Below, piece after piece: positions 28,988 through 36,802 of a stretch of DNA of 64,000 nt. Position 1 is the first letter of the stretch, and each line of letters opens with the position of its first letter. Source of the stretch: Salinarimonas rosea DSM 21201. GTDB lineage: Bacteria; Pseudomonadota; Alphaproteobacteria; Rhizobiales; Beijerinckiaceae. A program made the translations under genes and the position numbers. The notes under the pieces were generated by a model. It was not told the origin of the DNA and ran no database searches. It saw nothing but the letters and a program-made list of their open reading frames with translations. Location: NCBI RefSeq assembly GCF_000429045.1, contig NZ_AUBC01000010.1, positions 62,001-126,000 of the forward strand, given 5' to 3'.

Positions 28988-29686
28988 ATGGCGGATGGAT
29001 TGGTCGTCTTCGATTGCGACGGCGTGCTCGTGGACAGCGAGATCGTCAGCGCGCGCGTCCTCGCCGCGATGGCGCCGGACCTCGGCCTCGCCTTCGAGGT
29101 GGCCGAGGCGCTCGTCTTCCTGCGCGGCCGCAAGGTCGCCTCGTGGGTGGCCGAGCTCGAGGAGCGTGCCGGACGAGGCTTCGCCGAGCGTTTCGTCCCC
29201 GCCTTCCGCCGCCGCGCCGCGGAGGCCTTCGAGCGCGAGCTCGAGGCCGTGCCCCGGGTCGAGGAGGTCCTCGACCGCCTCGCCGCTCCGTTCTGCACCG
29301 CGTCGAGCGCGCCGCTCGAGAAGATCCGCCAGACGCTGGGCCTCACCGGGCTCCTGCCGCGCTTCGAGGGGCGCATCTACAGCGCCTACGAGGTGGGGCG
29401 CTGGAAGCCCGATCCGGGCCTGTTCCTGCACGCCGCGGAGGACATGGGCTTCTCCCCGCGCGATTGCATCGTGATCGAGGACAGCCTCGTCGGCGTCCAG
29501 GCCGGCGTCGCCGCCGGCATGACCGTGCTCGCCTACGCCCCGGGCGACACGGCGCCCATGCTCGCCGACGCGGGCGCCTCCCCCTTCTCCTGCATGACGG
29601 AGCTGCCGGATCTGCTCGCCGGCTGGCGGCCCGGCACCGTCCTGCCGGTCCCGCCCGCCGCACGTCCCCTCGCGGTCGCCGTCTGA
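28988..29686 (+). CDS. HAD-family phosphatase (beta-phosphoglucomutase-like)
   Basis: A 232-residue HAD subfamily IA hydrolase. Motif I is FDCDGVLVDSE with nucleophile Asp9 and general acid Asp11; motif II is the Ser of TASSAPLEKI; motif III is the Lys of GRWKPDPGLF; motif IV is VIEDSLVGVQAG. Such enzymes dephosphorylate small sugar or polyol phosphates, or isomerise them. It is the first gene of the operon, 25 bp ahead of the transaldolase-like gene, so it probably removes phosphate from that enzyme's product (inference). A GGGAGA element lies slightly far from the ATG. Confidence 0.88.
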   Translation: MADGLVVFDCDGVLVDSEIVSARVLAAMAPDLGLAFEVAEALVFLRGRKVASWVAELEERAGRGFAERFVPAFRRRAAEAFERELEAVPRVEEVLDRLAAPFCTASSAPLEKIRQTLGLTGLLPRFEGRIYSAYEVGRWKPDPGLFLHAAEDMGFSPRDCIVIEDSLVGVQAGVAAGMTVLAYAPGDTAPMLADAGASPFSCMTELPDLLAGWRPGTVLPVPPAARPLAVAV

Positions 29687-29711
29687 AACGCCCGAAACCG
29701 GAGTGCTCCCC

Positions 29712-30953
29712 ATGCCCGCGTCGTCCGTTCTCGAGAAGCTGCAAGCCGCCGCCCCCGATGCCGAGATCTGGTGGGATTCCTCGCCGCTCGTCTACCCCGC
29801 CTTCAAGGAGCGGGTCCTCGCCGAGGCGCCCGACGGCGCGACCCGCGCGCGCTGGGGCGCGCAGCTCGGACGCTTCCTCGACACGGCGCAGCCGGCGGCC
29901 TCGCTGGTGCGCGGCGTGACCACGAACCCCTCCCTCGTCGCCAAGAGCATCATCGAGGCGCCGCAGACCTGGGCTCCGGAGGTGCGCGAGGCCCACCTGC
30001 GCCAGGCGCGACCCGACGCGCACGAGACCTACTGGATTATCTACCAGGAGGCGCTGCGCCGCGCCGCGCAGGTGATGCTGCCGCTCTGGCGGGCCTCGAA
30101 CGGGCGCTACGGCTGGGTCTCCGGCCAGCTCGACCCGCGCTGCATCTTCGACGCCGACGCCATGCTGGAGCAGGGCCTCCAGCTCGCCCGCATCGCTCCC
30201 AACCTGATGGTGAAGGTGCCCGGCACCCGGCAGGGCTACGAGACCATCCGCCGGCTCGTCGCCCGCGGCATCTCGGTCAACAACACGCTCTCCTACTGCG
30301 TGCCGCAGTTCAGCGCCTGCATCCGTGCCGTCCAGGCCGGCCTCGCCGAGGCGCGCCGCCAGGGCGTCGACCTGGCGCGCTGGCGCACGGTGATCACCCA
30401 CATGATCGGCCGCTTCGGCTCGCAGGGCGACCTCCTCGACGAGGCGGCGGCGCGCGGCGTCTCCCTCGACGCCCGCGAGATCCGCCTCGCGGAGATCGCG
30501 ATCCTCAAGCGCATCCAGCGCACCATCGTCGAGAAGGGCCACCCTGTGATGATGCTGCTCTCCTCGCTCGAGACCGACGCGCCGGAGACCGGAGCGCTCT
30601 CGATGCATCTCGAGGAGACCGCCGGCGCCGACATCGCCTACACCTGCAAGCCGAGCTTCATCGCGGACCTGATGCGGCGCGAGGCCGAGCTCGGCGATCT
30701 CGACCCGAGCGCGATCGACCGCGAGATCCCGGCCGCGACGCTGCGCAAGCTCGAGCGCCTGCCCTCCTTCGCCAAGGCCTACGACCCCGACGGCATGCCG
30801 CCGGAGGAGTTCGCCAACTACGGCGCCTTCATCACGACCTATGCCGAGGTGGCGCGCAACGCGCGCCGGCTCGTCGACTTCGTCGCCCGGCACGCCGCCG
30901 AGGTCGAGGCCGCGCCCGGCCTGGAGCCGGCCTTCGCCACCGCCGCCGAATGA
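29712..30953 (+). CDS. Transaldolase-like aldolase
   Basis: A 413-residue TIM-barrel enzyme of the transaldolase superfamily. VRGVTTNPSLVAKSI (residues 66-80) is the substrate loop after strand 1, and NLMVKVPGT supplies the Schiff-base lysine, Lys168. Later segments (GISVNNTLSYCVPQFSACIRA, TVITHMIGRFG, HPVMMLLSSLET, YTCKPSFIADL) fit a class I aldolase, but diverge from housekeeping transaldolase, and the protein is longer than E. coli TalB (about 317). It should form or break a C-C bond with a dihydroxyacetone-type donor. Its place between a phosphatase and a sulfotransferase suggests it makes the carbon skeleton of the operon's product. The actual substrates are unknown. Confidence 0.85.
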   Translation: MPASSVLEKLQAAAPDAEIWWDSSPLVYPAFKERVLAEAPDGATRARWGAQLGRFLDTAQPAASLVRGVTTNPSLVAKSIIEAPQTWAPEVREAHLRQARPDAHETYWIIYQEALRRAAQVMLPLWRASNGRYGWVSGQLDPRCIFDADAMLEQGLQLARIAPNLMVKVPGTRQGYETIRRLVARGISVNNTLSYCVPQFSACIRAVQAGLAEARRQGVDLARWRTVITHMIGRFGSQGDLLDEAAARGVSLDAREIRLAEIAILKRIQRTIVEKGHPVMMLLSSLETDAPETGALSMHLEETAGADIAYTCKPSFIADLMRREAELGDLDPSAIDREIPAATLRKLERLPSFAKAYDPDGMPPEEFANYGAFITTYAEVARNARRLVDFVARHAAEVEAAPGLEPAFATAAE

Positions 30954-31027
30954 GCGGCCCGGTGCCGCGCCCCGATCCTCGCGCCGATCCTCGCCCCTCG
31001 CCGTCCCGCGCTCGACGGAGCCGTCCG

Positions 31028-31780
31028 ATGCATCTCTCCATCGCCCTGTGGGGCCACCCCCGCTCGATGTCCACCGCGCTGGAGCGTTCCTTCATGGAGC
31101 GCGGCGACTTCAAGGTCTTCCACGAGGCCTTCAGCTACGTCTACTTCGTCCACGAGGAGCGCACGACGCTCCCCCACCAGAACCCGGACCCGGACCATCC
31201 GCGCACCTACGCCGCGGTGCGCGACATGATGGAGCGCGCGCGTCTCGACGGGCCCGTGTTCCACAAGGACTTCCCCTACCACGCGCTCGAGCACCTGCTC
31301 GGGGATCCGGACTACCTGCTCGGCCAGGTGAATACCTTCCTCATCCGCGATCCGGAGGAGGCGGTGCTCTCCCACGCCAACGTGCATCCCGACGTGACGC
31401 GCGACACGCTCGGCTACGAGCAGCAGGCGCGGCTCTTCGATTTCGTGCGCGAGCTCACCGGCGAGACGCCGCTCGTCGTCAACGCGGCCGATCTCGCCGA
31501 GGACCCGGAGGGCACGATCGCCACCTTCTGCGCCCGCACCGGCATCGCGCTGGTTCCCGAGGCGCTGCGCTGGGACGCCGGAACGCGGCCGGAGTGGTCG
31601 ACCTGGGAGGGCTGGCACGCGGACGTGATCGGCTCGCGCGGCATCGGCAAGCCGACGCGCAAGTATCGCTACAGCTACGAGGACCTGCCTCATCTGCGCG
31701 ACTACGTCGCCTATTGCAGGCCCTTCTACGAGCACCTCGACCAGTACCGCGTCAGCCCGCTGAAGGAGGCCGCAGAATGA
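31028..31780 (+). CDS. Sulfotransferase-family protein
   Basis: A 250-residue P-loop protein. The N-terminal WGHPRSMSTALERSF is the 5'-phosphosulfate-binding loop of sulfotransferases (PRSxST), followed by FKVFHEAFSYVYF, and FLIRDPEEAVLSHANVHPD is the 3'-phosphate-binding region (the RDP and Ser/His positions). Members transfer sulfate from PAPS to a hydroxyl or amine. Some proteins of this type are annotated only as sulfotransferase-like, and a P-loop alone does not prove activity. The presence of CysD and CysNC in the same operon gives strong contextual support. Its TGA overlaps the ATG of the SDR gene (ATGA). Confidence 0.85.
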   Translation: MHLSIALWGHPRSMSTALERSFMERGDFKVFHEAFSYVYFVHEERTTLPHQNPDPDHPRTYAAVRDMMERARLDGPVFHKDFPYHALEHLLGDPDYLLGQVNTFLIRDPEEAVLSHANVHPDVTRDTLGYEQQARLFDFVRELTGETPLVVNAADLAEDPEGTIATFCARTGIALVPEALRWDAGTRPEWSTWEGWHADVIGSRGIGKPTRKYRYSYEDLPHLRDYVAYCRPFYEHLDQYRVSPLKEAAE

Positions 31781-32508
31781 GCGTCTCGACAATCATCGTC
31801 ACCGGGGCGGCCGCCGGCGTCGGCCGCGCCCTCGTCGGCCTCCTGCTCGACCGCGGCATGACCGTGATCGCGAGCGACATCGACGAGGCCGGGCTCGCCA
31901 GCCTGCGCGACCTCCATGCCGGGCGCCGGCTCGCCGTCTCGACCTGCGACGTCGGCGTGCGCGCCGACTGCGACGCCTTCATGGAGCGCACGCTCGCGGA
32001 GTTCCCGGAGGTCGACGGCCTCGTCAACAACGCGGGCCTCTATCTCGGCCGTCCGGTGTGGGACTACGACGACGAGACCATCGAGCGCGTCATCGCCGTC
32101 AACGTGAAGGGCCCCGTGTGGCTCTCGCGCGCCTTCGCGGGGCATCTGCTCCCGCAGAAGCGCCGCGGCGCCATCGTCAACCTCGCCTCGGTCGCGGGCG
32201 AGGTCGGCTCCTCGGACGCGCTCTACGGCACCGTGAAGGCCGGCGTCATCGGCCTCACCAAGTCCAACGCGATGAACTTCGCGCCGTACATCCGCGTGAA
32301 CGTCGTCTCGCCGGGGCTGATCGTGAACACGGCGATCGCCGATCGCATCCCCGAGTATCGCTACAAGGAATACAAGCGCCAGGAGATGCTCGACTACGAC
32401 ATCCTCCCCGAGGACGTGGCGCGCATCTGTGCCTATGCGCTCTCCGACGACGCGAGGTCGATGACCGGCGCGGTCCTGCGGGCCGACAACGGCTGCTACC
32501 CGCGCTGA
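31777..32508 (+). CDS. Short-chain dehydrogenase/reductase (SDR)
   Basis: A 243-residue classical SDR. The cofactor loop is TGAAAGVG (residues 9-16), then NNAG near residue 85, and the catalytic Ser with Tyr150-x3-Lys154 in SSDALYGTVKAG. The Asp in IASDIDE after strand 2 favours NAD(H). The VNVVSPGLIVNTAI segment is typical. It overlaps the sulfotransferase gene by 4 nt, so translation is coupled. It probably oxidises or reduces a hydroxyl/keto group on the pathway intermediate. Substrate unknown. Confidence 0.9.
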   Translation: MSVSTIIVTGAAAGVGRALVGLLLDRGMTVIASDIDEAGLASLRDLHAGRRLAVSTCDVGVRADCDAFMERTLAEFPEVDGLVNNAGLYLGRPVWDYDDETIERVIAVNVKGPVWLSRAFAGHLLPQKRRGAIVNLASVAGEVGSSDALYGTVKAGVIGLTKSNAMNFAPYIRVNVVSPGLIVNTAIADRIPEYRYKEYKRQEMLDYDILPEDVARICAYALSDDARSMTGAVLRADNGCYPR

Positions 32509-32566
32509 CGACGACGATCCCCACGAGCCCGCCCGCATCCGCCCGCACCACCCGAGGAGGCGAACC

Positions 32567-33715
32567 ATGCGCCGCATCCGCACCGAGGACGCCAAGCCCA
32601 CGATCATGATCGTCGGCATGGGAGACCTCTCCTGCAACGTCCTCTCTCTGCTCGCCCGCGACCCGGACACGAACCGTCTCGTCGTCGCCGCGCGCGACGT
32701 CGAGACCGCGCGCCGACGCGCCAACCTCGTGCGCTTCACGATGCACAACCTCGGCCACGTGCCCGAGATCGAGGCCGTGCGCGTGGACCTCGACGACGTC
32801 GACGCCACGGCGGAGACGCTCGCCGAGGTGCGCCCGGACATCGTCTTCATGGGCGCCTCGCTGCAGTCCTGGCGCGTCATCACGGCGCTGCCGAAGGCGG
32901 TGTTCGAGGCCCTCGACGAGGCGCAGTTCGGGCCCTGGCTGCCGATGCACCTCGTCCTGAACCACAAGCTGATGCTGGCCGTCCGCCGCTCGGGCATCGA
33001 CACGCGCGTCGTCAACGCGGCGTTCCCGGACGCGGTCGGCCCCGTGCTCGCCAAGGTCGGGCTCGCGCCGACCATCGGCATCGGCAACGTCGCCAACATC
33101 GTGCCGGCGCTGAGCTACGCCACCGCGCACCTGATGGGCAAGGACGTCGCGGACGTCGAGCTGCGCCTGGTCGCGCAGCACTATTTCAGCCACTACGTGC
33201 CGCGTTTCGGCGAGGCCGGCCGCGGCGCCTACCACCTCACCGCGCGCGTGGGCGGGCAGAGGCTCGACGGCGAGCTCGACCACGCGGCCGTCTTCGCCCA
33301 GCTCGACGGGCGCCTCAAGCGTCTGGGCGGCGTCGCCGGCCAGCTGCTGACCGCGTCCTCCGCGGTGCGCGTCATCGAGGCGATGGCGACCGACAGCGGC
33401 GGCCTCGCCCACGCCCCGGGCCCCGCCGGCCTGCCCGGCGGCTACCCGGTTCGCCTCTACCGCGACGGCGCCGTGCTCGATCTCGACGAGAGCCTGACCC
33501 GCGAGGACGCGATCCGCATCAACGAGGATTGCCAGCGCGCCGACGGCATCGAGGCGATCGAGGACGACGGCACTGTCGTGTTCACCGAGCCCGAGATGGC
33601 GATCATGAAGTCCATGCTCGGCTACGAGTGCCGCCGCATGGCGCTCGCCGACGCGCCCGGCTGGGCCGAGGAACTCGGCTCCAGGTACCGCGCCTTCGCC
33701 GCGCAATACGCCTGA
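32567..33715 (+). CDS. Saccharopine-dehydrogenase-like oxidoreductase
   Basis: A 382-residue protein with an N-terminal Rossmann fold (TIMIVGMGDLSCNVLSLLARDP, then VVAARDVETARRRANLVRF, where the Arg after AA suggests NADP(H)). The remainder resembles the saccharopine dehydrogenase/homospermidine synthase-like group: PDIVFMGASLQSWRVITALP and PWLPMHLVLNHKLMLAVRRSG. Family members typically form or cleave a secondary amine by reductive amination. In this operon, upstream of an N-methyltransferase, an amine-forming step fits well, but it is an inference. GAGGCGAACC precedes the ATG. Confidence 0.75.
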   Translation: MRRIRTEDAKPTIMIVGMGDLSCNVLSLLARDPDTNRLVVAARDVETARRRANLVRFTMHNLGHVPEIEAVRVDLDDVDATAETLAEVRPDIVFMGASLQSWRVITALPKAVFEALDEAQFGPWLPMHLVLNHKLMLAVRRSGIDTRVVNAAFPDAVGPVLAKVGLAPTIGIGNVANIVPALSYATAHLMGKDVADVELRLVAQHYFSHYVPRFGEAGRGAYHLTARVGGQRLDGELDHAAVFAQLDGRLKRLGGVAGQLLTASSAVRVIEAMATDSGGLAHAPGPAGLPGGYPVRLYRDGAVLDLDESLTREDAIRINEDCQRADGIEAIEDDGTVVFTEPEMAIMKSMLGYECRRMALADAPGWAEELGSRYRAFAAQYA

Positions 33716-33751
33716 GCCCGCCCCGCTTCGCCAGCCGACAGGAGAGCCGCC

Positions 33752-34540
33752 ATGGCCGATACCTCCATCCTCGCGTCGCCCGGGGCCGCCGCGCGCCCTG
33801 CGCGGGAGCACTTCGCCGAGCAGTACGTCCCCCGCTTCGTCGACAAGTGGGACGCCCTCATCGACTGGGACCGGCGCAAGGCCGCCGAGGCGGGCTTCTT
33901 CGTCGAGCGGCTGCGCGCCGCCGGTGCCCGCCGCGTGCTCGACGTCGCCGCCGGCACGGGCTTCCACGCGGTCGCGCTGATCGAGGCCGGGTTCGAGGTC
34001 GTCGCCGTCGACGGCAGCGCGGCGATGCTGGATCAGGCCCGCGCCAACGCCGCGCGGCGCGGGCATGCGCTGGATGCCGTCCACGCCGACTGGCGCAGCC
34101 TCGGCGAGAGGCTCGACGGCACCTTCGATGCCGTCGTCTGCCTCGGCAGCTCCTTCCCGCACCTGTTCGCGGAAGCCGACCGCCGGCACGTGCTCGGCGA
34201 GTTCTCGCGGCGGATCGCGCCGGGCGGGCTCCTGATGCTCGACCACCGCAACTTCGACGCCATCCGCGCGCAGCGCTACAAGTCGAGCGGCAACTACTAC
34301 TATTGCGGTACCGGCGCCAAGGTGAGCGTCGACCACGCCGACGAGAGCCTCTGCCGCTTCCGCTACGAATTCGCCGATCGCGAGACCTACACGCTCGAGG
34401 TCTATCCCGTCCTGAAGGACGAGATCCGGACGCTCCTGGCCGACGCCGGCTTCGTCGAGGTCGAGACCTTCGGCGACTTCAAGGCCGTCTTCGACATCTT
34501 CTCCACGGACTTCGTCATCCACGTCGCCCGTCGTCCCTGA
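33752..34540 (+). CDS. Glycine/sarcosine N-methyltransferase-like SAM enzyme
   Basis: A 262-residue class I methyltransferase. Motif I is VLDVAAGTGFH (residues 62-72). The segments VDKWDALIDWDRRKAAEAGFF, VVAVDGSAAMLDQA, HADWRSLGE, VCLGSSFPHLFAEADRRH, YYYCG, CRFRYEFAD and AGFVEVETFGDFK correspond closely to those I know from bacterial glycine/sarcosine N-methyltransferases of betaine synthesis. A partner dimethylglycine methyltransferase is absent, so this enzyme may methylate the operon's own amine rather than make glycine betaine. It uses SAM in the cytoplasm. GACAGGAGAG is upstream of the ATG. Confidence 0.85.
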   Translation: MADTSILASPGAAARPAREHFAEQYVPRFVDKWDALIDWDRRKAAEAGFFVERLRAAGARRVLDVAAGTGFHAVALIEAGFEVVAVDGSAAMLDQARANAARRGHALDAVHADWRSLGERLDGTFDAVVCLGSSFPHLFAEADRRHVLGEFSRRIAPGGLLMLDHRNFDAIRAQRYKSSGNYYYCGTGAKVSVDHADESLCRFRYEFADRETYTLEVYPVLKDEIRTLLADAGFVEVETFGDFKAVFDIFSTDFVIHVARRP

Positions 34541-34583
34541 CGGCGCGCGCCCCCTCATCACTGGACACGCGAAAGGGTTCGCC

Positions 34584-35870
34584 ATGACCAGTCAAGCGAC
34601 CGACACGGGCGCAGGCTCGAACGCGCTCGCGGGCGTGCTCATCACCGTGCTGCTGACGAGCTTCGTCGCCGCGACCTACGGTTTCGGCTTCTACCTGTTC
34701 TCGCAGCTCGTTCCCGACATGCGGGCCGATCTCGGCTTCGACATGACGGTGGTCGGCATGATCACGGCGGCGGGGCAGCTCGGCTTCCTCGCCTTCGCGA
34801 TCCTCGGCGCCTGGCTCGCGCCGCGCATCGGCGGCGGGCAGGTGGTCATCGGCTCGGTGGCGCTGTGCGCGGCCTGCCTCGTGCTCCTGCCGATGACGGA
34901 CTCGATCCTCGTCGTCGCGGTCCTCTTGACCATCCTCGGCGGCACCGCCGCCTCCGTCTACGTGCCGATGGTCGAGATCGTCTCGCGTGCCATCGGCTAC
35001 CGGCACCGCGGCAAGGTGCTCGGGCTCGTCTCCAGCGGCACGAGCTACGGCGTCTTCGTCAACAGCCTGCTCGTGCCGATCTTCGTCGTCAGCGGCGACT
35101 GGCGCGGGGTCTGGTTCACGGTCGGCGCGGGCACCTTCGTGGTGACGCTCGTCGCGACGGTGACCTTCTGGAAGCTCGGCCTCTTCCGCCACACGCGCGA
35201 GCCGGTGCCGGCCTCCGGCGGCGGTGGGTTCTTCGCGGGCATGGGCGCGGTGATGGTGCCGTGGGTGCTGATCATCTGGGCCATCACCTTCCTCAACGGC
35301 TTCTCGACCTTGCCCTTCCAGAACTACCTCTCGCCCTACCTGCGCGAGGAGCTGGGCTTCTCTGTCGCCTTCGCCGCCTGGGTCTGGGGCGTGATCGGCT
35401 TCATCGGCATGTTCGCCGGCTTCGTCGTCGGCTGGATGTCGGACAAGACCGGCGTGCGCCTCGCTCTGCTGTTCACCTACGTCTGCGTCTTCGCGGCCTC
35501 GGCCATCCTGGTCGTGGCGCCAACCGAGACGCTGGCGATCGGCGCGGGCGTGCTGTTCGCGGTGGCCTTCTACCCGATCTTCGGCCTCGTCCCCGCCTAC
35601 GTCGCCAAGACCGCCAGGGGCGCGCAGGCGACGGTGATCTTCGGTGTCGCCAACGTGACGCTCGGCGTCGGCGGCATGGTGGGCAACTACGTCTTCGGCG
35701 TCGTCGCCAACGTGACCGGCACCTTCGTGTGGATCTACGTCGCGATCGCCGCGACCGCCGTCGTCCTGGCGATCCTCTCCGTGGTCCTGCCGACGGAGGG
35801 CGCCGCCGAGGAGACCTCCGCCGCGCCGGAGACGACGGCGGACGGCTGCAAGCTCGACGCCGCCGAGTGA
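34584..35870 (+). CDS. Major facilitator superfamily transporter
   Basis: A 428-residue protein with about 12 TM helices in two halves. Segments include [28 protein letters not shown], the loop [19 protein letters not shown] between early helices, and [28 protein letters not shown], the MFS G-x3-D-R/K-x-G-R/K motif in variant form. The C-terminus is acidic and ends in a short hydrophilic tail. It may export or import the pathway product. The close resemblance to YbfB/YeaN-type MFS members does not give a substrate. It lies between the methyltransferase and cysD in the operon. Confidence 0.88.
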   Translation: MTSQATDTGAGSNALAGVLITVLLTSFVAATYGFGFYLFSQLVPDMRADLGFDMTVVGMITAAGQLGFLAFAILGAWLAPRIGGGQVVIGSVALCAACLVLLPMTDSILVVAVLLTILGGTAASVYVPMVEIVSRAIGYRHRGKVLGLVSSGTSYGVFVNSLLVPIFVVSGDWRGVWFTVGAGTFVVTLVATVTFWKLGLFRHTREPVPASGGGGFFAGMGAVMVPWVLIIWAITFLNGFSTLPFQNYLSPYLREELGFSVAFAAWVWGVIGFIGMFAGFVVGWMSDKTGVRLALLFTYVCVFAASAILVVAPTETLAIGAGVLFAVAFYPIFGLVPAYVAKTARGAQATVIFGVANVTLGVGGMVGNYVFGVVANVTGTFVWIYVAIAATAVVLAILSVVLPTEGAAEETSAAPETTADGCKLDAAE

Positions 35871-35936
35871 GCGCGTCACCCGCGCCGGCGGCGATCCGCC
35901 GGCGCGCCACCGTCAACAGCGACAGGAGACGAGACC

Positions 35937-36791
35937 ATGGCCGCGACGCTCGCGCCGGAACGCACCAATCTCGCCGACGCCTTCGACGACGACACCGCCG
36001 CCCACCTCGCCGAGCTCGAGGCGCGCACGATCTACATCCTGCGCGAGGCCTACGCCCGGGTCGCCCCGCTCGGCATGCTCTGGTCGATCGGCAAGGACTC
36101 GAACGCGCTCCTGTGGATGGCCCGCAAGGCCTTCTTCGGGCGCGTGCCCTTCCCGCTGATCCAGCTCGACACCGGGATGGAGCTGCCGGAGGTCTACGCC
36201 TTCCGCGACGAGATCGTGCCGGCCTGGGGCCTCGACCTTCGCGTCGAGCACTGCCCGCCGGAGGAGGACATGGACCCGACGCTGCCGCCGGCGACCCGCG
36301 CCGCGGCGCGCAAGACCGAGGGTCTGCGCAGCGTGCTCGCCCGCGACAAGTATCGCGGCGTGATGGTCGGCATCCGCCGCGACGAGCAGGCGACCCGCGC
36401 CAAGGAGCGCGTGTTCTCGCCGCGCGCCCTGGACGGCGCCTGGGACTTCCGCAACCAGCCGCCCGAGTTCTGGGACCAGTACAAGACCGACTTCCCCGAG
36501 GGCGTGCACGTGCGCATCCACCCGCTCCTGCACTGGAGCGAGATCGACATCTGGCGCTACACCAAGGCCGAGGGCATCCCCGTCGTGCCGCTCTACTTCG
36601 CCCGCGACGGCAAGCGCTACCGTTCGCTCGGCGAGAAGAACATCACCTTCCCCGTCGCCTCCGACGCCGCGACGATCGACGAGATCATCGCGGAGCTGAT
36701 GGTCACCCGGGTCTCCGAGCGCGCCGGGCGCACCATGGACAAGGAGACCGAGGACAGCTTCGAGCGCCTGCGCTCCAGCGGCTACATGTGA
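35937..36791 (+). CDS. cysD: Sulfate adenylyltransferase subunit 2
   Basis: A 284-residue CysD/NodP. The PP-loop is [11 protein letters not shown] (residues 50-60), followed by [68 protein letters not shown] and the C-terminal [23 protein letters not shown]. With CysN it makes APS from sulfate and ATP, driven by GTP hydrolysis. It is followed 11 bp later by cysNC. No cysH, cysI or cysJ is present here, so the APS is more probably destined for PAPS and sulfation than for sulfide. Confidence 0.95.
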   Translation: MAATLAPERTNLADAFDDDTAAHLAELEARTIYILREAYARVAPLGMLWSIGKDSNALLWMARKAFFGRVPFPLIQLDTGMELPEVYAFRDEIVPAWGLDLRVEHCPPEEDMDPTLPPATRAAARKTEGLRSVLARDKYRGVMVGIRRDEQATRAKERVFSPRALDGAWDFRNQPPEFWDQYKTDFPEGVHVRIHPLLHWSEIDIWRYTKAEGIPVVPLYFARDGKRYRSLGEKNITFPVASDAATIDEIIAELMVTRVSERAGRTMDKETEDSFERLRSSGYM

Positions 36792-36802
36792 GGGGAACCG
36801 CC

